From an uncultured Erysipelotrichaceae bacterium (lineage in GTDB: Bacteria > Bacillota_I > Bacilli_A > Erysipelotrichales > Erysipelotrichaceae), in contig CALVCY010000086.1 of NCBI GenBank assembly GCA_944326175.1, forward strand, positions 1 to 13,610: a DNA stretch of 13,610 nucleotides. Direction: 5' to 3'. The position numbers were made by a program, and so were the translations under genes. Positions 8,012-13,610 of the stretch are shown here, in pieces (position 1 is the first letter of the stretch; every line of letters starts with the position of its first letter). The notes under the pieces are model-generated. The model did no database searches, was not told the origin of the DNA, and saw only the letters and a list, made by a program, of their open reading frames with translations.

Positions 8012-8548
8012 ATGGATATTGGACAGCGCATTCGTGAATTAAGGGTGAGCCGGGATCTGACACTGGAAGAATTAGCGGATCGTTGCGAGTTGACAAAAGG
8101 TTTTCTTTCGCAACTGGAAAATAACGTCAACACGCCATCCATCCAGACTCTGGAAGACATTACGGAGGTGTTGGGCATTTCCATGTCGGATTTTTTCAAA
8201 GAAGATAGCATACCCAAAGTCATCTTCAACAATGCAGATTATTTTGTAGACGAAAAAGGAACATTCACTCGTACGTGGTTGGTGCCCAATGCTCAGAAAA
8301 ATGAAATGGAACCGATATTGCTCAAGCTGGCACCCGGAGGCAGCAGCATGGTGATCCAAAGCCATACCGGTGAAGAATTCGGATTTGTGTTGAAAGGTTC
8401 ACCAACGCTGGTATTTGCGGATAAACAGACTTGGCGGTTGAAAAAACGGAATACGTTTTATCTCACTGGAAGAAAGGAACACTGGATCGAAAATCGCAGC
8501 GAGAGCGAGGTCGAACTGATCTGGGTGTGTACACCGCCGATTTTCTAA
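8012..8548 (+). CDS. XRE-family HTH regulator with cupin sensor domain
   Basis: 178 residues. Residues about 5-60 are a Cro/CI-type helix-turn-helix (RIRELRVSRDLTLEELADR, then ELTKGFLSQLENNVNTPS, then LEDITEVLGIS). After a linker, residues about 105-178 form a cupin with HTGEEFGFVLKG and later LTGRKEHWIEN, ending in ELIWVCTPPIF. The His, Glu and second His of the cupin motifs are present, so a metal or small-ligand pocket is possible. The domain pair is that of PuuR-like regulators, which in several bacteria control polyamine genes. Here the gene sits 42 bases upstream of potABCD, in the same direction and without a terminator between. A near-perfect AGGAGGTGAT at 7999-8008 fixes the start. 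It probably regulates its own operon in response to polyamines (inference). Confidence 0.92.
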   Translation: MDIGQRIRELRVSRDLTLEELADRCELTKGFLSQLENNVNTPSIQTLEDITEVLGISMSDFFKEDSIPKVIFNNADYFVDEKGTFTRTWLVPNAQKNEMEPILLKLAPGGSSMVIQSHTGEEFGFVLKGSPTLVFADKQTWRLKKRNTFYLTGRKEHWIENRSESEVELIWVCTPPIF

Positions 8549-8573
8549 CAGACCGCGTGTATTCATTGATTGG

Positions 8574-8580
8574 AAAGGGG
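8574..8580 (+). promoter_or_regulatory. Ribosome-binding site deciding the potA start
   Basis: AAAGGGG at 8574-8580 lies 10 bases before the ATG at 8591 and inside the reading frame opened by an upstream ATG at 8570. The 8570 ATG has no purine-rich site before it, so 8591 is preferred. Confidence 0.6.
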
Positions 8581-8590
8581 AAATGAACAC

Positions 8591-10162
8591 ATGAAAAAAC
8601 TGATCTCATTCAAGAATGTGGTCAAAGAGTTTAATGGCAATGTCGTTTTAAAAGGGATCAACCTTGATATTTATGAAAACGAATTTGTCACATTGCTTGG
8701 TCCAAGTGGTTGTGGTAAGACCACGCTGTTGCGTATATTGGGTGGCTTTTTGGATGCCACCAGTGGATCCGTGCTTTTTGACGGGACGGATATTTCCAAG
8801 GCCCCAGCGTACAAAAGACCGATCAATACGGTTTTCCAAAAATATGCATTGTTTCCGCATTTGAATGTGTATGACAATATCGCTTTTGGATTGAAAATCA
8901 AAAAAGAGCCCAAGGATATCATCGAGCAAAAAGTCACGCGTATGTTATCTTTGGTCAATCTGGAAGGGTTCGAAAATCGAAATGTTACCTTATTATCCGG
9001 CGGCCAGCAGCAACGCGTGGCCATTGCACGTGCATTGGTCAATGAACCAGAAGTGCTACTATTGGATGAACCATTGGGCGCATTGGATCTGAAATTACGC
9101 AAAGAGATGCAACGTGAACTCAAACGCATCCAGCAGGAAGTCGGCATCACCTTCATTTTTGTCACCCATGATCAGGAAGAAGCCTTGACGATGAGCGATA
9201 AGATCGTGGTCATGAAAGAGGGCGAGATCCAACAAATCGGTACACCGACGGATGTTTACAACGAACCAGTCAATACCTACGTAGCTACATTTGTCGGTGA
9301 GTCCAATATCATCGAAGGAACGATGTTAGCGGATCGATTGGTGCGCTTTGATGATAAAAACTATGAATGTGTGGATACCGGATTTAAGGAAAACGAAACG
9401 GTGGACATCGTCATCCGTCCAGAGGATATCGATATCGTCCCGCTGCGACAGGGGATCCTTAATGGTACGGTCAAAAGTGTATTGTTCAAGGGTGTGCATT
9501 ACGAAGTCATGGTCGAAACCGTTTCCGGAACCAGCAAGACCGTCAAGATGCATGTCAATGCCAACCATGATACGACCAATGCGGAAGCCGGGGAAAAGAT
9601 CAGTGCCAATGATTTCTTCATTGATCTGGAAGATCTGACGGATGATCTTACCGATGCGGATCTGATCACCCGTGCATCGGCACAAGCGTGGGATGAGAAT
9701 GATGAATTGCTTTCCATCAACAAAGTTTCCCATACCTTCGAAAACAAACCGGGCAGTTATGCCGTTACATTCGAAACGGCAAACGGCACGGCGATCACGG
9801 TCAAGGCGATCGTGATCGAGCCAGACAATGTCGAAGATGAAAAAACCAATACCGGTATCGCCGCGTACGATTTTACCGTGACCATCGATGATATCAAGGA
9901 TTCGGTGGCATTGGACACGGATTTGAAGATGTGGGCCAATGCAACGGCATGGTCCTTGGAAGATGATTCGCCAATCGATATTGTCGAAGTGGATTATGAT
10001 TTTGATGATGAAACCATCACGGAAGGAACATATCCCATCATTTTCCGTACCAAGGGACGTGTTTTCAAGATCCATACCACCGATAAAGTGGAAGAAGATG
10101 CCCGTGTCGCACTCAAGTTTGCGCCGGAAGACATCCATGTCATGCGCAAGGAGGTCGGTTGA
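8591..10162 (+). CDS. potA: Spermidine/putrescine ABC transporter ATPase PotA with Ig-like insert
   Basis: 523 residues, against about 350-370 for usual PotA. Residues 1-235 are a complete ABC ATPase: Walker A GPSGCGKT (37-44, Lys43), Q-loop near FQKYALFPH, signature LSGGQQQR (135-142), Walker [12 protein letters not shown] with Asp159/Glu160, H-loop VTHDQEEA with His193. The TOBE region follows ([12 protein letters not shown], then [10 protein letters not shown] and [17 protein letters not shown]). Normal PotA would continue directly to an IHTTD block. Here two tandem repeats (about 304-389 and 390-480) intervene before [10 protein letters not shown]...FAPEDIHVM ends the TOBE domain. The repeats look like acidic bacterial Ig-like domains of surface proteins. 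The ATPase core has all catalytic residues, so the pump is presumably active. The stop TGA overlaps the potB ATG by one base. Confidence 0.95.
   Translation: MKKLISFKNVVKEFNGNVVLKGINLDIYENEFVTLLGPSGCGKTTLLRILGGFLDATSGSVLFDGTDISKAPAYKRPINTVFQKYALFPHLNVYDNIAFGLKIKKEPKDIIEQKVTRMLSLVNLEGFENRNVTLLSGGQQQRVAIARALVNEPEVLLLDEPLGALDLKLRKEMQRELKRIQQEVGITFIFVTHDQEEALTMSDKIVVMKEGEIQQIGTPTDVYNEPVNTYVATFVGESNIIEGTMLADRLVRFDDKNYECVDTGFKENETVDIVIRPEDIDIVPLRQGILNGTVKSVLFKGVHYEVMVETVSGTSKTVKMHVNANHDTTNAEAGEKISANDFFIDLEDLTDDLTDADLITRASAQAWDENDELLSINKVSHTFENKPGSYAVTFETANGTAITVKAIVIEPDNVEDEKTNTGIAAYDFTVTIDDIKDSVALDTDLKMWANATAWSLEDDSPIDIVEVDYDFDDETITEGTYPIIFRTKGRVFKIHTTDKVEEDARVALKFAPEDIHVMRKEVG
9500..9757 (+). repeat. 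PotA insert, protein repeat unit 1
   Basis: Encodes PotA residues 304-389. The unit runs from the strand [19 protein letters not shown] through [27 protein letters not shown] and a DE-rich turn to the next Y-x-V strand. It aligns with unit 2 through Y-x-V..ET..GT..TVK..V, I.A.DF, D.DL...A.A.AW and the closing G.Y. The first strand is also the normal TOBE strand of PotA. The similarity is at protein level; no strong base-level identity is obvious by eye. Confidence 0.7.
9758..10030 (+). repeat. PotA insert, protein repeat unit 2
   Basis: Encodes PotA residues 390-480: [19 protein letters not shown], then [42 protein letters not shown] and EGTY. The matching landmarks of unit 1 lie 86-91 residues upstream (DF 341/427, AW 366/453, Y 390/481). 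After it the chain returns to the TOBE sequence at [18 protein letters not shown]. Confidence 0.7.
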
Positions 10163-10947
10163 TGAAAAGTTTTGCACGGCTGACCATTCCATATATCATC
10201 TGGATCACGATATTGATCGTGATCCCGATGTTGATGATCGTGCTCTATGCGTTCACCAAGGATGGGACGTTGCTCTCATTTTCGTTCACATTGGATAATT
10301 TCCTGCGATTCTTCCAGGATGCCATTTTCCCGAGTGTACTTGGACGATCATTAGTGATCGCAGTGGTGACCACCATCATCTGTTTAGTGATCGGTTATCC
10401 AGTTGCCTATGGTATTGCCAAGATGAAAAGCCACCAGCAGGCCACGATCATCTTGTTGATCACCTTTCCCATGTGGATCAATATGCTGGTAAGAACGTAT
10501 GCATGGCGTGGGATCTTGTCTGCTACCGGATTATCCGCGGATATGAAAGTTTATATCGGCATGGTCTATAACTTCTTACCGTTTATGATCTTACAGATCC
10601 ATGGATCTTTATCCAAAATGGATAACAGTCTGATCCAAGCGGCTTATGACTTGGGTGCCAATAAGTTTGAAACATTCAAGCGAGTGGTCTTACCACTCTC
10701 CATCCCGGGTGTGTTATCTGGGATCACATTGGTATTCTTACCGGCCGTATCCAGTTTCTTCATTCCCAAATTACTGGGTGGGGGAGACTTTGTATTGATC
10801 GGTAATTTGATCGAAAATTATTTCATCACGACCAATGACTGGAATTTTGGCTCCGCCATATCCTTGATCATGGCCATCGTGGTGCTGGTTTCCATGTATT
10901 TAACCAAACGCGCCGATAGAAAAGTTGGGGAAAGTGAGGATGCGTAG
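10162..10947 (+). CDS. potB: Spermidine/putrescine ABC transporter permease PotB
   Basis: 261 residues with about six membrane helices, the first at about 7-28 (IPYIIWITILIVIPMLMIVLY). The binding-protein-dependent permease loop (EAA motif) that docks on PotA is visible from residue 159 as QAAYDLGANKFETFKRVVLPLSIPGVLSG, with Gln in place of the usual Glu. PMWINMLVRTYAWRGIL (about residues 107-123) is typical of the PotB/PotH family. The ATG at 10162 overlaps the potA stop (TGATG), with AAGGAGG at 10148-10154 seven bases before it, so potA and potB are translationally coupled. A TTG at 10159 is a possible but weaker start. PotB pairs with PotC to form the membrane channel. Confidence 0.96.
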   Translation: MKSFARLTIPYIIWITILIVIPMLMIVLYAFTKDGTLLSFSFTLDNFLRFFQDAIFPSVLGRSLVIAVVTTIICLVIGYPVAYGIAKMKSHQQATIILLITFPMWINMLVRTYAWRGILSATGLSADMKVYIGMVYNFLPFMILQIHGSLSKMDNSLIQAAYDLGANKFETFKRVVLPLSIPGVLSGITLVFLPAVSSFFIPKLLGGGDFVLIGNLIENYFITTNDWNFGSAISLIMAIVVLVSMYLTKRADRKVGESEDA

Positions 10948-10950
10948 TTT

Positions 10951-11796
10951 ATGAAAAAATCAAAAAACAACAATCCGTATTCCCGTATCTTGGTGATCGC
11001 ATCCTTGATCTTCTTTTATGTACCGATCGTCTATGTGTGCTTCTTTTCCTTCAATTCCAGCCGTTCACTGACACATTTTACGGGATTGTCATTGCAATGG
11101 TATGAAGCTATGTTTACCAATCGCACGATCATGGAAGCGTTATGGGTGACCATTTATGTGGCCATTATTGCCACACTGATCTCCACGATCGTTGGTACCT
11201 TGACCGCTATCGGCTTATCTCGCAGTCGAAAAATCGTGCGTGAAGTCGTCGAACAGATCAACAACCTGCCCATGATGATGCCAGAGATCGTCATTGCCAT
11301 TTCTCTGATGTTATTTTTTATCGGATTGAACATCAAATTGGGAATGGCCACCTTGATCATCTCCCACATCGTCTTCTGTATTCCCTATGTATTGATTTCG
11401 GTGATGCCCAAGCTGCGTCAATTGGATCCAAATTTAGCTGAAGCAGCGATGGATCTAGGTGCCACGCCGTTTCAGGCGTTATATAAAGTCATCATCCCGC
11501 AGATCGTCCCAGGCATCATCTCTGGTGCGTTGATCGCATTTACGATGAGTTTCGATGACTTTGTGATTTCATTCTTCAATACTGGAGAAGGGATCAACAA
11601 TATATCGATTTATGTCTATGCGATGTACAAACGCATCAATCCCAGTATCAATGCATTGAGTGCATTGATCGTGCTATTCGTTTCCTTGGTGCTTGTTGGC
11701 ATGCATGTGGTGCCGCGCATCATGGAACGCAAAAACCATAAACATGAAAAGAAAGGAAAACCCAATGATGAAGAAATGGAATGTCTGCTGCCTTAG
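10951..11796 (+). CDS. potC: Spermidine/putrescine ABC transporter permease PotC
   Basis: 281 residues, six predicted membrane helices, the first at about 12-31 (ILVIASLIFFYVPIVYVCFFSFN). Family marks are FNSSRS...GLSLQWYEAMF, NLPMMMPEIVIAISLMLFF, and the EAA loop from Glu164: EAAMDLGATPFQALYKVIIPQIVPGIISG, then FTMSFDDFVISFFNTG, typical of PotC/PotI. It starts 3 bases after the potB stop, with GAGGA near 10936-10940. Its hydrophilic, basic tail (KNHKHEKKGKPNDEEMECLLP) extends over the first 32 bases of potD in another frame, so its last 10 codons share DNA with the potD signal peptide region. Confidence 0.95.
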   Translation: MKKSKNNNPYSRILVIASLIFFYVPIVYVCFFSFNSSRSLTHFTGLSLQWYEAMFTNRTIMEALWVTIYVAIIATLISTIVGTLTAIGLSRSRKIVREVVEQINNLPMMMPEIVIAISLMLFFIGLNIKLGMATLIISHIVFCIPYVLISVMPKLRQLDPNLAEAAMDLGATPFQALYKVIIPQIVPGIISGALIAFTMSFDDFVISFFNTGEGINNISIYVYAMYKRINPSINALSALIVLFVSLVLVGMHVVPRIMERKNHKHEKKGKPNDEEMECLLP

Positions 11797-12841
11797 CGCA
11801 GTATTACTGGCCGCTGGCTGCAGTGGCAATGGCAACAGCGCTGCTGTTGATCCGATCGAAGCTTATGGCTGCGATACGCTCAATGTCTACAACTGGGGCG
11901 AATATATTGACCCTTCCACACTGACCGATTTTGAAGATACCTATGGGGTCAAAGTCAATTACAGTCTGTTTGACTCCAATGAAAGTATGTACACCAAATT
12001 GCTCAGTGGTGCGTCTTATGATGTGCTTTATCCCAGTGATTACATGATCCAGCGGTTGATTAATGAAGATATGTTGCAACCATTGGATAAAGAAGTGATC
12101 ACCAATTTCGATAAGGTCGATCCGGCGTATCTTGGCTTACCATATGATCCGGATAATACCTACTCTATTCCTTATTTCACTGGTACTGTTGGAATCCTAT
12201 ACAACCAGGATACCGTTGATCCGGCCATTGTCGAAAGTGAAGGCTTTGATGTCTATCACGATCCACAGTTTGCTGGAAGAGTGGTCATGTATGACAGTGA
12301 ACGCGATGCATTCATGGTTGCTTTCAAAGCATTAGGTTATTCTATGAATACCGAAGATCCAGCTGAAATCCAAGCGGCTTATGAATGGTTATTGGAAATG
12401 AACGAAACGGTCGACCCGGCTTATATGACCGACGAAGTGATCGATGCCATGATCGTGGGTGAAAAGGATATCGCCATCGTATACAGCGGGGATGCCGCTT
12501 ATATCATGAGTGAGAATCCATCCATGATGTATTATGAACCGGAAAGTGGAACGAACTCCTGGACCGATGGTATGGTCATTCCCGCGAATGCTGCATGTCC
12601 GGCATTGGCCAATGAATACATCAACTATATGTCTGATCCCGAAGTGGCTTATTTGAACAGTTCATTTGTTGGCTATACCAGTGTCATTACGGATGCGAAG
12701 CAACAGGTTGCCAGTGAATCGTTTGACGGTATCAACGCTTATTCACCACGTGTCAATGGTGCCAATGATGAAGTGTTTACCGATAATGAAACATTGCGTG
12801 CCCAATTGGCAGATCTGTGGATCCGTGTCAAATCCAGTTAG
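11765..12841 (+). CDS. potD: Spermidine/putrescine-binding lipoprotein PotD
   Basis: 358 residues. The N terminus is a lipoprotein signal: MMKKW, a hydrophobic stretch, then LLAAGC with Cys19 as the expected lipid-modified residue, followed by a Ser/Gly/Asn linker. The mature part is a periplasmic-binding-protein type II fold of the PotD/PotF family. NVYNWGEYIDPSTLTDFEDTYGVKV (from residue 40) matches the NW.EY entry strand whose Trp and Tyr contact polyamine. Also visible are YDVLYPSDYMIQRL, YSIPYFTGTVGILYN, ERDAFMVAFKALGYSMN and SWTDGMVIPANA, where Trp266/Asp268 match the E. coli PotD Trp255/Asp257 ligand pair as I recall it. This supports spermidine or putrescine binding. The start is set by AAAGG at 11752-11756; a longer frame from 11693 lacks a signal peptide at its start. 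The gene overlaps potC by 32 bases. Confidence 0.96.
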   Translation: MMKKWNVCCLSAVLLAAGCSGNGNSAAVDPIEAYGCDTLNVYNWGEYIDPSTLTDFEDTYGVKVNYSLFDSNESMYTKLLSGASYDVLYPSDYMIQRLINEDMLQPLDKEVITNFDKVDPAYLGLPYDPDNTYSIPYFTGTVGILYNQDTVDPAIVESEGFDVYHDPQFAGRVVMYDSERDAFMVAFKALGYSMNTEDPAEIQAAYEWLLEMNETVDPAYMTDEVIDAMIVGEKDIAIVYSGDAAYIMSENPSMMYYEPESGTNSWTDGMVIPANAACPALANEYINYMSDPEVAYLNSSFVGYTSVITDAKQQVASESFDGINAYSPRVNGANDEVFTDNETLRAQLADLWIRVKSS

Positions 12842-12867
12842 TGGGTAAGCGATTCGATCAAACAAAT

Positions 12868-12913
12868 GTGAAAAGGTAATCCGGTATGCCCGGATTACCT
12901 TTTCACCGTTTTT
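12868..12913 (+). terminator. Intrinsic terminator after potD
   Basis: A perfect 17-bp stem, GTGAAAAGGTAATCCGG (12868-12884) with CCGGATTACCTTTTCAC (12890-12906), a 5-base loop TATGC, then CG and five T (12909-12913). An outer pair CGATCAAA (12855-12862) / TTTGATCG (12911-12918) could extend the structure across the T-tract. The stem is symmetric but there is no gene pointing the other way in this window. Confidence 0.95.
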
Positions 12914-12924
12914 GATCGTAATCC

Positions 12925-12940
12925 TGTATAATTGTCATTA
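12925..12940 (+). promoter_or_regulatory. -10 box placing transcription start at the ATG
   Basis: TATAAT at 12927-12932, directly preceded by TG, lies only 7 bases before the ATG at 12940. The start point expected from standard spacing falls at 12939-12940. No convincing -35 box exists (at 17-base spacing the sequence is CACCGT, inside the terminator), and no Shine-Dalgarno sequence precedes the ATG. This predicts a leaderless mRNA. Confidence 0.5.
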
Positions 12941-13467
12941 TGAGTTCCAAATTGTTTGTTTATGGTGTCAGCCCGCTTATTTACGAAAAAATCAAATCGG
13001 TATGTACCGGCGTCAAAGTTTATGCGCTCGATGATTCGATACTTGATCAAACCGTGCATGAAGTGACGGATATTCCCTATCTTTTGTATACGCCAAGTGA
13101 AAAAGCCGATGCTTTTTTGATTTTAGACAGTGATCAGGGTGCCAGTGCGTGGAAAGGAGTGCTCCGTGATTTGAAGCGGATCGATGATTTACCGCATTTG
13201 ATCAAAGTGTCGGTAAATGAAAACAATGCCAAGTGGCCGATGCATATTCTTTTTGATCATGTCAAAGGCGAAGAAGCATTGTTTAATAAGCGAAACGCGT
13301 TGAAACAACATATGATCAATGCAGCGGCGATCATGCAGCAAACACTGACGGATGATTTCAAACGGGATCTATCCAATGCATTTCGGGTATACGATGACGA
13401 TGGTTCAACCATCGAACAGATCGATGATGCGATCGATGCATTGATGCAGTATGAAAGGATGGCGTAA
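12940..13467 (+). CDS. Protein of unknown function, possibly DUF3783-like
   Basis: 175 residues, soluble, no signal peptide or membrane helix. The N-terminal half looks alpha/beta (KLFVYGVSPLIYEKI, then IPYLLYTP, then AFLILDSDQG). The segment LIKVSVNENNAKWPMHILFDHVKGEEALF (about 87-115) resembles the C-terminal 'V-T-x-x-N-x-x-W ... L ... E' pattern I associate with DUF3783 proteins, but I cannot confirm the family. The C-terminal 60 residues are helical and rich in Asp/Gln, ending in DDAIDALMQYERMA. The start is supported by the well-formed first strand, though there is no ribosome-binding site and the promoter -10 box is only 7 bases away. It abuts the next gene with no spacer (stop TAA then ATG), so the two form an operon. 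No function is assigned. Confidence 0.8.
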   Translation: MSSKLFVYGVSPLIYEKIKSVCTGVKVYALDDSILDQTVHEVTDIPYLLYTPSEKADAFLILDSDQGASAWKGVLRDLKRIDDLPHLIKVSVNENNAKWPMHILFDHVKGEEALFNKRNALKQHMINAAAIMQQTLTDDFKRDLSNAFRVYDDDGSTIEQIDDAIDALMQYERMA

Positions 13468-13610
13468 ATGAGTACCAATAATACGTCATATCAACAATGG
13501 CTCGACCATCTGATGCAATGCCATCTGCCACGCTGGAATGATTTGCCGGATCTTTTTTTGTACAAAGACCAAGTCGTTTCATTAGTGGAAAATCGCGTTT
13601 CCCCATTTGC
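13468..13610 (+). CDS. DUF1836-type protein, N-terminal fragment (3' partial)
   Basis: The first 47 codons before the window ends. The sequence LPRWNDLPDLFLYKDQVVSLVE (about 20-41) fits the opening of DUF1836 proteins, which start with a 'LPRW-x-x-(L/I)P-(D/N)-(I/L)-x-LY-x-DQV' block and are thought to be helix-turn-helix-like DNA-binding proteins of Bacillota with no settled role. The ATG directly follows the previous stop codon and is preceded by AAAGGA at 13454-13459, 8 bases away, giving a proper ribosome-binding site for this second cistron. It is probably co-transcribed with the 12940-13467 gene. The rest of the protein lies outside the window. Confidence 0.75.
   Translation, partial: MSTNNTSYQQWLDHLMQCHLPRWNDLPDLFLYKDQVVSLVENRVSPF

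Noticed and set aside
8570..8590. Upstream ATG for potA giving MERGNEH before MKKLISF
   Set aside because: There is no ribosome-binding site before it, and its codons contain the site that serves the ATG at 8591.
10159..10161. TTG as potB start
   Set aside because: The ATG at 10162 directly follows, has optimal spacing from AAGGAGG and gives the usual start-stop overlap.
9326..10192. A 288-codon open frame on the minus strand within potA
   Set aside because: It lies opposite the strongly supported PotA frame, has a His/Ile/Arg-rich composition typical of an antisense shadow, and has no ribosome-binding site or recognisable domain.
11693..11764. Longer N terminus for PotD within potC
   Set aside because: It would bury the lipoprotein signal 24 residues inside the protein; the signal and ribosome-binding site both point to 11765.
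1..13610. CRISPR arrays, tRNA/rRNA genes, insertion sequences or phage genes
   Set aside because: No direct-repeat arrays with spacers, no tRNA-like cloverleaf, no transposase or terminal inverted repeats were seen; intergenic space is short and explained by promoters and terminators.

Overview
The window (about 13.6 kb, moderate G+C, standard genetic code, strong purine-rich Shine-Dalgarno sites, every recognisable gene on the + strand) looks like the chromosome of a low-to-mid GC Bacillota species. The style of the V-ATPase proteolipid, the spermidine/putrescine transporter and the DUF1836 protein suggests an Erysipelotrichia- or Clostridia-like gut anaerobe, but the exact lineage is an inference.

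Region 1 (1-7861) is the main part of a V-type (V/A) ATPase operon in the order C (5' end cut off by the window edge), I, K, F, E, A, B, D. The genes are tightly packed and end at a strong intrinsic terminator (7834-7861). F, E, C, A, B and D give the catalytic head, central stalk and one peripheral-stalk protein. I and K give the membrane stator half-channel and the rotor ring. The second peripheral-stalk subunit (G/H) is not seen and may lie upstream of the window.

Region 2 (7862-12913) is a polyamine uptake operon: a promoter region full of inverted repeats, an XRE-HTH/cupin regulator, then potA-potB-potC-potD, closed by a perfect 17-bp hairpin terminator. The regulator very probably senses polyamines and controls its own operon; two matching 17-bp candidate operators flank the promoter. 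PotA is unusual. It has 523 residues instead of about 350-370, and the excess is two tandem Ig-like repeats of about 85-90 residues, of the kind known from cell-surface proteins, placed inside the C-terminal TOBE domain of a cytoplasmic ATPase.

Region 3 (12914-13610) starts a small two-gene unit: a 175-residue protein of unknown function (possibly DUF3783-like), whose promoter -10 box sits so close to the ATG that the mRNA should be leaderless, followed directly by the start of a DUF1836-type protein that runs off the window.

The most notable observations are the Ig-like insert in PotA, the ordered operator array before the regulator, the predicted leaderless gene, and a strong excess of GATC.
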